Of a stretch of DNA of 5,619 nucleotides, positions 1 to 5,619 are shown piece by piece. The DNA lies in assembly GCA_025352435.1 (NCBI GenBank), contig JANXTN010000001.1, forward strand, positions 1 to 5,619. Direction: 5' to 3'. The DNA comes from Ferruginibacter sp. Its GTDB lineage: Bacteria > Bacteroidota > Bacteroidia > Chitinophagales > Chitinophagaceae. The translations under genes and the position numbers were made by a program. Position 1 is the first letter of the stretch. Each line of letters begins with the position of its first letter. The notes under the pieces were generated by a model. It was not told the DNA's origin, searched no databases, and worked only from the letters and a program-made list of their open reading frames with translations.

Positions 1-2252
1 GGTGGTATTAAATAACCACTTCCATTTGTTGGTTGCGGCTCTGCATCTTGGTAAGCTATTTTCTTAGTTCCCTTCGGCACATAAAAATATTTTGTAGGAT
101 ATTGTGCGTTGTCAAAATCATTGCTGCCATTTTGTAAAAACAAAATAACATTTGGCGTTCTTACTCTTACCCTGCCAAAACCTAAAGTACTTGTTACATT
201 AAATGTTTGCCCCTGTACTACATTAAAAGTATAGTTTTTCATATACCATGTATTGCCGTTCAAACTTTCTGTAAAAGAATAATTATTTGTGGTATTTAAA
301 GCATCGTTTACAAAAACGCTATCCTCGTTTGATATTTTTGCCTGGCTCTTGTCCCTTGTACCTATGTCTATAGAAACGGTGCCTGTAAATTGTGCTTTAA
401 ACTGTGCGCCTGCAAAATACCCAAACCGCCATGCGTTTATTGGAATGCTATCTACATAACCAACTTTATCATAATCAAAAACCATGTTTGATATATCATA
501 TTCAACAGGTGTTACAGCAATATCTTTTGTAAAGGTTTCTTCAACTTCCTGCTCTGTTAATTGATGTGCTGTTGTAGGCGCAGGTGCTTTACCAAAATAC
601 TGCTGTCCTGTGAATGCTGCTGTTTGAACTAACATTCTTTCATGGATACTGTAGAGATAATAATACAAACTATCATTGTTAGAAGATGTTCCTGTTCTCT
701 CAGCCATTAATTTCATAAAATGAACGTATGCTTTCACATCGTTTAACCGCTTCCACTCAGGGCTGTTTAACTCAACTAAATCGGTAGCTTCTTTTAAGTC
801 TTTCAGGCTAAAGTTTACGTCTGCACTTCGTTGGTAATTTAACGACCACCTATCATACATTCTTTTCATTGGCTGCCATCCTGCACCGAAACAATCCTTT
901 AGATACTTTTCAAATAATGTATTTATATTCTTACCTAAATCCCATTCTAACTGCCCTGCTAACCACCATGAATGACCCATTGGACCTCCCGCATCTGTGG
1001 TTTCTATATTCATTCCTATAACCTTATTTTCTTTCCAGAAAGAAAGTTTTTTAGGCATCTCATAAATGTTGAACTGTGGCAATCCCAAACTCCATTGAGT
1101 GATGTTCCAATAATCATAAATACCCATATTCCCCTCAATAGATTTTGCCCATGTCCTTACCATTTGTTTAGGTAAATAAGCTGTTTGAAAAGCATAAGGA
1201 ATGATGATTGGGTACACATTTTTTCTCAAAGTAAACTTTGGTACAAGTGCGTTGTAAGGTCCATCACCATAGGCATAGGCAGTTACTTCTATATTGTTAT
1301 TATTTTCATCATACATCTTAGCAACTTCATTTGTAAGCCACCACCATTTATCTGCATGGTTCCATTTATTAATTCCCTGAAAACTATCTGGCGGTAAAGG
1401 ATCGTCAAAGCCACCTTTACCATCTTCTGGATCTGTACCTATTGAATTAAATGCAACAGCAGGGCTATACTGTGTTTTTGCCCATGCTTTGTACACAGCC
1501 ATTGCGCTGTCATTTTCTATCTTTAATCTTCCTAATCTTTTGCCCTGTTCGCTATTAAACCAATGTAGGTTTGAATCTAAAACTGCTCTGTTAGACTGAT
1601 AGAAGATATCACCTGAATGTCCTACATCGTAAAAATCAGCGTTGAATCTGTTCCTACGTTTCCATGTGTACCAATTATGTCTATAGTTATAGTTCGGGTC
1701 TATTGATAATGGTGTTGCCAATCCTCCCGTTCCTGCAAATATTCTATTCCTAAATGTTGGTTCTTTCCATTCGCCAATTATGTTTACGGGATTTAAAACC
1801 GTTGGCTTATACAACCAATTTTCCCCTGCACCATACCACCGAATGCCTAACAGATCGAGGTAAGTGTACACTGCATTTTCTAAACTTTGCTTTGTGCTGT
1901 ATTTTAAAACAACGTTTGTTTTATTTGCAGAGATGTAAAAGGCTTGTCCGGTTCGGTCTGCTAAAGGTTCTTTTTGAATAGTAATTATTCTGCCATCCTC
2001 ATAACCTTTTAAAACATCTCTTAAATCTTTTACAGCTTCATTTTCAATATCCGTATTTATTTTAAAAGGTATTAATTCAACAACGGGCAATGGGTGATTT
2101 ATTACCGTATCAATCGGATCAATTATAGTATCTAGTACCATGACTGTATCAATCTGTTTTGGTATAATTGTGACTTGCGGGGGAGTAGTAATCACACCTG
2201 CCACGTAACCAATTAGACTTAATAGTATAAATATGTTCACAATTAATTTCAT
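1..2252 (-). CDS. DUF4838 domain protein, probably exported and glycan-related (3' end outside window)
   Basis: The frame is open without a stop from ATG 2252-2250 to the left edge: 750 codons plus two bases, so the C-terminus is missing. Residues 1-20 are hydrophobic (MKLIVNIFILLSLIGYVAG), fitting a signal peptide; there is no lipobox cysteine. A DT-rich linker (DT at 35, 41 and 48) leads into the folded part. Residues 134-146 (LLGIRWYGAGENW) resemble the N-terminal-domain signature of alpha-glucuronidases and DUF4838 proteins. Other family-like stretches are GHSGD (211-215), GTDPEDGKGGFDDP (272-285), WWWLTNEVAK (303-312), IYDYWN (378-383) and GHSWWLAGQLEWDLG (426-440). Beyond about residue 600 the sequence looks like a beta-sandwich, possibly carbohydrate-binding. 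DUF4838 has no settled activity; polysaccharide breakdown is inferred. The only purine-rich site, GAGGAAGT at 2275-2268, lies 15 bases from the ATG, too far for a normal ribosome site. No in-frame start lies upstream. The gene is AT-richer than its neighbours. Confidence 0.82.
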   Translation of the reverse strand, partial: MKLIVNIFILLSLIGYVAGVITTPPQVTIIPKQIDTVMVLDTIIDPIDTVINHPLPVVELIPFKINTDIENEAVKDLRDVLKGYEDGRIITIQKEPLADRTGQAFYISANKTNVVLKYSTKQSLENAVYTYLDLLGIRWYGAGENWLYKPTVLNPVNIIGEWKEPTFRNRIFAGTGGLATPLSIDPNYNYRHNWYTWKRRNRFNADFYDVGHSGDIFYQSNRAVLDSNLHWFNSEQGKRLGRLKIENDSAMAVYKAWAKTQYSPAVAFNSIGTDPEDGKGGFDDPLPPDSFQGINKWNHADKWWWLTNEVAKMYDENNNNIEVTAYAYGDGPYNALVPKFTLRKNVYPIIIPYAFQTAYLPKQMVRTWAKSIEGNMGIYDYWNITQWSLGLPQFNIYEMPKKLSFWKENKVIGMNIETTDAGGPMGHSWWLAGQLEWDLGKNINTLFEKYLKDCFGAGWQPMKRMYDRWSLNYQRSADVNFSLKDLKEATDLVELNSPEWKRLNDVKAYVHFMKLMAERTGTSSNNDSLYYYLYSIHERMLVQTAAFTGQQYFGKAPAPTTAHQLTEQEVEETFTKDIAVTPVEYDISNMVFDYDKVGYVDSIPINAWRFGYFAGAQFKAQFTGTVSIDIGTRDKSQAKISNEDSVFVNDALNTTNNYSFTESLNGNTWYMKNYTFNVVQGQTFNVTSTLGFGRVRVRTPNVILFLQNGSNDFDNAQYPTKYFYVPKGTKKIAYQDAEPQPTNGSGYLIP

Positions 2253-2360
2253 TTTATTAAAATGTTCACTTCCTCGTTTGTGTAGCCACGCAACGTGCGC
2301 TCCGATTTCCTCCGCTAATAAAAGTTCAACGAAGATCCTCAGACCAACCTAGCCCTGATG

Positions 2361-2422
2361 GGCAGTAGTTATGAACAAATAAATTTCAAAATATAACGCA
2401 GCGTACGTGCATAACTACTACC
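2361..2422. repeat. imperfect long-arm inverted repeat between nuclease and DUF4838 genes
   Basis: GGCAGTAGTTATG at 2361-2373 faces CATAACTACTACC at 2410-2422. The arms pair at 12 of 13 positions, with ten contiguous pairs, around a 36-base AT-rich spacer. It lies in the 229-base gap after the nuclease stop and before the DUF4838 start. On the minus strand no U-tract follows the second arm, so it does not look like a Rho-independent terminator. It could be a protein-binding site, a weak mRNA structure or the remnant of a small mobile repeat. No function can be assigned from this sequence alone. Confidence 0.55.
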
Positions 2423-2481
2423 AACAGCAGGACACAAATGCAAAGAAATATACTGAAGCTCATGCGCAAGTTGCAGATAAT

Positions 2482-3273
2482 CTACTTAAATATATCATTA
2501 AACACACCCGCTAAATGAACGCCGCCTTTTACCAGTTGGTCGTTCATGGGAGTAATGAATTTAAAATTGTAGGCGTAGTCTAATCGCTGGTCGGGCTTTA
2601 CATCTGCGTATATTTTTTCGGTAATGCCGTAGGTATCATAGATCCATTCTACCAGCGTTTGTTTTTGCCATGCTTTTCTTTGAGCGAAAGTGGTGTGGTT
2701 TATGGCGGCTGCATATTCTGTGTAACTCAGTTGCTGAAAATCTATGAGCTTGCTATCCCATACAGAATGCAGGTTTGAATCGTCGCTAAACCATCTTACC
2801 TTAACGGCATTACCACCACGATCATCGGGCCGGCCGAGGTGCATGGGCTGGTGTATATCGCCTATAATATGTATGAGCAGGCGCACATACAACTGCTTAG
2901 TTTCGTGAGATAAAAGCCTGTTGGTTTTAAATTCTTTTATGAGGAAGTTGATCTTTGTAAATGCATCAGTTGCAGTATCTGCAGTAAGGAAACGTTGCAC
3001 ATCATCAAAAGACAAACCGCTTTGTAGGTTTACATAATGCCAGGTAGATAAATAATTATATGCAGGATCACTCTTAATAAAGTCAGGCCAGTTACTTGCC
3101 ATGGCAATGCTTTCAAAACCGAGTATTTTACCAAGTTCTGTTTTGGCTTTTTTGGTTAGATAACTATCGGCTATTTGCCCCACGATGCGGTGGCCCGTTA
3201 CGCCCCAGGCATTGCCTGCAAACGGCATATACACAAACAAACACAATACTAAAAGCTTTTGAAAACGGTTCAT
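2482..3273 (-). CDS. secreted S1/P1-type zinc-dependent nuclease
   Basis: This complete 263-residue protein belongs to the S1/P1 nuclease family: trinuclear-zinc enzymes that cleave single-stranded DNA and RNA, and in some members act as 3'-nucleotidases. Residues 1-22 form a signal peptide ending in AGNA, so cleavage leaves Trp23 as the mature N-terminus, as required because that residue's amino group binds zinc. The P1 ligands (W1, H6, D45, H60, H116, D120, H126, H149, D153) map to W23, H28, D64 (NWPD), H79 (WHYVN), H135 and D139 (HIIGD), H145 (HQPMH), H169 and D173 (LHSVWD). All nine are present with near-identical spacing, so the enzyme should be active in the periplasm or outside the cell. 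The C-terminus keeps the family-like GGVHLAGVFN. Length is normal. The start is ATG, without a Shine-Dalgarno site; a promoter-like element lies just upstream. A role in nucleic-acid or phosphate scavenging is inferred. Confidence 0.95.
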   Translation of the reverse strand: MNRFQKLLVLCLFVYMPFAGNAWGVTGHRIVGQIADSYLTKKAKTELGKILGFESIAMASNWPDFIKSDPAYNYLSTWHYVNLQSGLSFDDVQRFLTADTATDAFTKINFLIKEFKTNRLLSHETKQLYVRLLIHIIGDIHQPMHLGRPDDRGGNAVKVRWFSDDSNLHSVWDSKLIDFQQLSYTEYAAAINHTTFAQRKAWQKQTLVEWIYDTYGITEKIYADVKPDQRLDYAYNFKFITPMNDQLVKGGVHLAGVFNDIFK

Positions 3274-3277
3274 ATTT

Positions 3278-3292
3278 CTCTAATTTTTAGAG
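3278..3292 (-). other. small hairpin in the probable 5' UTR of the nuclease gene
   Basis: On the minus strand CTCTAA and TTAGAG form a perfect 6-bp stem with a 3-base loop, ending four bases before the nuclease ATG. Given the promoter-like TACATTTG just upstream, the stem would lie at or very near the 5' end of the mRNA. There it could protect the transcript or affect initiation. The stem is AT-rich and weak, and no U-tract follows it, so it is not a convincing terminator for the upstream genes. The structure is seen; the role is inferred. Confidence 0.35.
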
Positions 3293-3294
3293 GG

Positions 3295-3302
3295 CAAATG
3301 TA
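3295..3302 (-). promoter_or_regulatory. candidate Bacteroidota -7 promoter element for the nuclease gene
   Basis: The minus strand reads TACATTTG, an exact match to the Bacteroidota -7 consensus TAnnTTTG. It ends 21 bases before the nuclease ATG, which would give a 5' UTR of about 15 bases. No clear TTTG or TTG -33 element is visible at the usual spacing. The 55-base gap after the DUF1989 stop leaves room for independent transcription of the nuclease. Confidence 0.45.
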
Positions 3303-3328
3303 TGCTAATAATGTAGACAGCTACTGCA

Positions 3329-3907
3329 TTAAACTATTTCGTAACCTATGGGTTTAAAGGAATAATTGTTACTCATTTCTGCAGAGCAGGCCGTTATACC
3401 AATGAGCAGATCCATCTGCGCTTCTATAATAATATGATCGCCCGCTTTGCTTTTTGGCGGCAGCACATCTATCTTTCCGGTATCGCCATTTACGGTTACA
3501 TGCATAAAAATATTAAAACAGATGGGGATGGCATCGGGCTCTATGCCATAAGGCGCTAATGCTTCTGCAAGGTTGCCAAGGCAGCCACGGTGTGGCGTTG
3601 TATGCCCGTAGATAATTCTAAAAGTATCTGCACTGCAGGGCGTGAGTAAAAAGTCGTGCCTGCCCACAGTGTCTTCATTTATGGTAAACATTACATTGCT
3701 TCTGTTGGAATAAAACGGATGTCCCTTGGTAAGAAATATCGTTTCAGCATAATCCATCGTTCTGCCGCTGGATAAATATTCCTTCTTATCATCCATATTA
3801 AAACAGACAAAGTCAGAAACCTGTTCCCCCTGTATATCTGTAACTTTTAATTGCTCGCCTTTCTTTAAAATAAAAGCAGTGCCTGTGCGTGGCGCTATAA
3901 TTTGCAT
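3329..3907 (-). CDS. DUF1989 / urea carboxylase-associated family protein
   Basis: With the start chosen here the protein has 192 residues. DUF1989 proteins include the two subunits of carboxyguanidine deiminase (CgdAB), long annotated as urea carboxylase-associated proteins, which act in guanidine nitrogen assimilation. Family-like features in order are KGEQLKVTDIQGEQVSDFVCF (about 16-36, minus its first residue), GRHDFLLTPCSADTF (82-96), GCLGNLAEALAPYG (108-121), CFNIFMHV (130-137), AGDHIIIEAQMD (155-166) and the C-terminal TACSAEMSNN (172-181). Cysteines 91, 109 and 174 and His84 are candidate functional residues. The frame can open at ATG 3994-3992, but that adds 29 residues overlapping the upstream gene by 86 bases and showing no family resemblance. 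ATG 3907-3905 begins one base after the upstream TAA, with AAGAG nearby, and is preferred. Translation is probably coupled to the GntA-like gene. No urea or guanidine carboxylase is visible here, so the substrate is unknown. Confidence 0.88.
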   Translation of the reverse strand: MQIIAPRTGTAFILKKGEQLKVTDIQGEQVSDFVCFNMDDKKEYLSSGRTMDYAETIFLTKGHPFYSNRSNVMFTINEDTVGRHDFLLTPCSADTFRIIYGHTTPHRGCLGNLAEALAPYGIEPDAIPICFNIFMHVTVNGDTGKIDVLPPKSKAGDHIIIEAQMDLLIGITACSAEMSNNYSFKPIGYEIV

Positions 3908-3908
3908 A

Positions 3909-4571
3909 TTACTCTTGGTTAATTGATAGTGGACATTGCCATTGTTTATCGTAGCTCTTACCGCTGTATTGGTACACTTCAGATTCTTCTCCAAAGTCTG
4001 TAAGCATAGGGTTTATTGATCCTGCAAGTGCAACATCTCTTTTACGTACAATGGTCTGCATTTTTCCATAGCGGGCATCTCTTTTAAGATATTCAAATTG
4101 TGCATGCGGGTTAAATACCAGTGTTGGATATTTAAAACTGCGTGCAGGTCTGCTGCTTGCCGGGTTGAGGCCTATGATAAAATACGCCTCTTCCATTAAA
4201 CTGAAGCTATACTTGTTGTCTTCAGGGTTTGCTGCCACCCGTTTGTCGTGCACATACTGCAGTTCATCCATTTGTTTTAGAGCAGTCAATCGCTTCCACA
4301 AAAGTGCGTCAAACAATTCTTCGTTAATTATTCCGGGCTCTTTAAATATCACAGCTGCGCTGTAGAAACCATTTCCGCTATTGCGGTAGTATTGGGTGAA
4401 ATCATATATGAAGTTGAGTATTGCTTTATCATATTTTGGGCAGGCCATATGATCTGCCACAAATACTCTTATGTTCTCCTTTGCCACAGCATCTTTTGCA
4501 GCTACGCAGGGGAAGGCCTTGTTATTTATAAAGTCGTAATATTCGTTCAAAACATCATCATTGCAATGCAT
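3909..4571 (-). CDS. YqcI/YcgG family protein, GntA-like (putative heme-dependent guanidine N-hydroxylase)
   Basis: The YqcI/YcgG family includes GntA, the heme-dependent enzyme that N-hydroxylates a guanidino intermediate in guanitoxin biosynthesis. From the chosen start this is a 220-residue soluble protein with no signal peptide. Family signatures are AFPCVAAKDAVAK (19-31), KYSFSLMEEAYFIIGLNPASS (about 120-140; only its core is strictly diagnostic), FNPHAQFEYLK (153-163), IVRKRD (174-179), GSINPMLTDFGEESE (184-198), QYSGK (201-205) and WQCP (211-214). His156 and the cysteines are candidate heme-related residues, not proven ones. An oddity is GLNP at 134-137, where I remember GLHP in relatives. 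The open frame extends to TTG 4604-4602. ATG 4571 is preferred because it gives about 19 residues before FPC, as I recall for homologs. The DUF1989 gene starts one base after this gene's stop. Family assignment is strong; the exact substrate (arginine, another guanidine, or an amine) is unknown. Confidence 0.88.
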   Translation of the reverse strand: MHCNDDVLNEYYDFINNKAFPCVAAKDAVAKENIRVFVADHMACPKYDKAILNFIYDFTQYYRNSGNGFYSAAVIFKEPGIINEELFDALLWKRLTALKQMDELQYVHDKRVAANPEDNKYSFSLMEEAYFIIGLNPASSRPARSFKYPTLVFNPHAQFEYLKRDARYGKMQTIVRKRDVALAGSINPMLTDFGEESEVYQYSGKSYDKQWQCPLSINQE

Positions 4572-4626
4572 AAAGTCTGAGATAGTGAGGTTGCTATAAA
4601 ACAAATACGATGCCCCAGAAAGTATG

Positions 4627-4634
4627 CAAACTTA
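4627..4634 (-). promoter_or_regulatory. weak candidate -7 element before the GntA-like gene
   Basis: The minus strand reads TAAGTTTG, matching TAnnTTTG, 55 bases before the preferred ATG of the GntA-like gene and 11 bases after the ATP-grasp stop. No -33 TTG-type element is seen at the usual distance. It could be an internal promoter, but the short gaps make readthrough from the ATP-grasp gene just as likely. If used, it would support the ATG 4571 start, because TTG 4604 would then leave only a short leader. Confidence 0.2.
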
Positions 4635-4645
4635 GCAGCGCTGTT

Positions 4646-5619
4646 TTATAATTGCGTTGCTGCATCCAGCTTTTTCAGCAGCCTGTAATGTGCTTTTGCC
4701 TTGCGCATATATAGCAAGCCTTGCATAAAGTTCCACCTTTTAAAACCATGTGTATTGTTATAGGCGGAAATTTTGTAGAGGACTTTCCAGTGCTGCAAAA
4801 AGATAGCATATGCCTGAAACAAAGTATGGCCATTGCCATAAGCATGATGGGGTTCTGCTCCGCAGCCATTGTATTCGAGTATGGTAAAATCCTTCCCGTT
4901 CTTGAGGCTTTCTACAGAGGCACATTTAATATCGTATCTGCCGTAGTAAAAGTGTTTTGTGTAATTGCTCAGGTCATCAAATACTTTTGTGAGGCGTTCG
5001 TCTTTTTCATGGGCCAAGCTCACTAATCGCCCGCCACGGCTCAGGTTCAGCGCATAAGACAATATGTATATTTCCCCGGCGGGTAAAATCCTTTGTAAAT
5101 TATCTGCATGCTTGGCTTTCATTTCGTCTATGCGAAGGCGCACCCGCTCATAGTTCGTTATCAGTTCTAACAGGGTTGATTTTCCATTCCCAACAACCTG
5201 CAACAATTCCTTCTTTATAAAACCTGTGATGGTTCCCTTCTGCTCATTGGGAAAGCGATAATAAAACACGCTTACTTCCAGCGGAAACACAGCAAGCTCC
5301 TGAATAATATAATCTACAGGCAGCAGTGCATGGTATTTTGCAAGTGTTTCAAAACTGTCTATGCGCCTGAACATAAAGCCCATCATACCTGCATCTGGCT
5401 TCACTGCAAATGGGTAGGTGAAGTCGTGTTGCTGCAATAAGTTTTGTACATCTTCAAGCGGTATGTAAGGAAAAACAACAATACTTTTTGGGTACGAACC
5501 CGGCGGCAGTTGTTTGTACATCTCACTTTTTGTCTCCCCTTCAAAGCCGCCGAATGTGAGTGTAGGATTAGATGGCGTGAAGAACCAAGGCGATCCTGAC
5601 CTTAAACAATACCAGCCCC
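4646..5619 (-). CDS. ATP-grasp superfamily ligase (5' end outside window)
   Basis: The frame is open from the right edge to TAA 4648-4646, giving 323 visible residues with the N-terminus missing. ATP-grasp enzymes join a carboxylate to an amine or similar group through an acyl-phosphate. Visible features are RSGSPWFFTPSNP (6-18) and GGFEGETKSE (23-32), then FAVKPDAGMMGF (about 70-81) with the ATP-binding Lys73, YIIQEL (103-108), VVGNGKSTLLELI (141-153), YGRYDIKC (225-232) with Asp229, and ILEYNGCGAEPHHAYG (246-261) with Glu248 and Asn250. Asp, Glu and Asn match the usual Mg-ATP triad. The VGNG..TLLELI motif resembles VGDG motifs of cyanophycin-synthetase and GshF-type ATP-grasp domains. An internal ATG at 5521 would give 291 residues but discards the conserved NP...GGF.GE.K segment, so it is not the start. 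Only 41 bases (74 to the preferred start) separate it from the GntA-like gene. The acid and amine substrates cannot be read from the sequence. Confidence 0.85.
   Translation of the reverse strand, partial: GWYCLRSGSPWFFTPSNPTLTFGGFEGETKSEMYKQLPPGSYPKSIVVFPYIPLEDVQNLLQQHDFTYPFAVKPDAGMMGFMFRRIDSFETLAKYHALLPVDYIIQELAVFPLEVSVFYYRFPNEQKGTITGFIKKELLQVVGNGKSTLLELITNYERVRLRIDEMKAKHADNLQRILPAGEIYILSYALNLSRGGRLVSLAHEKDERLTKVFDDLSNYTKHFYYGRYDIKCASVESLKNGKDFTILEYNGCGAEPHHAYGNGHTLFQAYAIFLQHWKVLYKISAYNNTHGFKRWNFMQGLLYMRKAKAHYRLLKKLDAATQL

Noticed and set aside
972..1981. Plus-strand open frames at 972-1175, 1185-1397 and 1754-1981
   Set aside because: They lie antisense to the continuous DUF4838 frame and have no recognisable family features.
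2253..2340. Leader RNA or riboswitch before the DUF4838 gene
   Set aside because: Only short stems such as CACG-CAA-CGTG are seen, with no recognisable riboswitch core and no clear promoter.
3096..3290. Plus-strand frame opposite the nuclease start
   Set aside because: It is antisense to a well-supported S1/P1 nuclease signal peptide and N-terminus; no features of its own.
3306..3330. Possible terminator after the DUF1989 gene
   Set aside because: GTAG-CTGT-CTAC gives only four pairs (3313-3324) and needs a 3-base bulge to extend; no U-tract follows.
4165..4580. Plus-strand frames at 4165-4365 and 4392-4580
   Set aside because: Both are antisense to strongly conserved YqcI/YcgG coding sequence.
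4636..4643. CAGCGCTG palindrome after the ATP-grasp stop
   Set aside because: An 8-base palindrome without a loop or U-tract is too short to support a terminator or operator call.
4675..5026. Plus-strand frame 4721-5026 and minus-strand frame 4675-4869
   Set aside because: Both are out-of-frame shadows of the ATP-grasp gene, covering its catalytic Asp/Glu/Asn region.

Overview
The window looks like a chromosomal segment from a member of the Bacteroidota, most likely close to the Chitinophagaceae; this is an inference. It rests on the protein families present, the near absence of Shine-Dalgarno sequences, and two matches to the Bacteroidota -7 promoter element TAnnTTTG. All five convincing genes lie on the minus strand, so transcription runs from the right edge to the left. 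No RNA genes, insertion sequences or CRISPR arrays were seen.

Right part (5619 to 3329): a tight three-gene cluster. It opens with an ATP-grasp ligase whose 5' end lies outside the window. Next comes a YqcI/YcgG protein, the family of the heme-dependent guanidine N-hydroxylase GntA. Last is a DUF1989 'urea carboxylase-associated' protein, the family that includes the carboxyguanidine deiminase subunits. The last two are separated by a single base. Two families linked to guanidino-group chemistry sit beside a ligase, so the cluster may make or modify a small nitrogen-rich molecule. This is the most interesting part of the window.

Middle (3328 to 2253): a complete secreted S1/P1-type zinc nuclease with all nine expected metal ligands. 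It is preceded by a short intergenic region holding a likely promoter and a small hairpin at the probable mRNA 5' end. After the nuclease comes a 229-base gap with a long inverted repeat and a tiny hydrophobic reading frame of unknown significance.

Left part (2252 to 1): a long, AT-richer gene for a probably exported DUF4838 protein of the alpha-glucuronidase-like type. It is open for 750 codons and runs off the left edge. It has no obvious functional link to the genes on its right.
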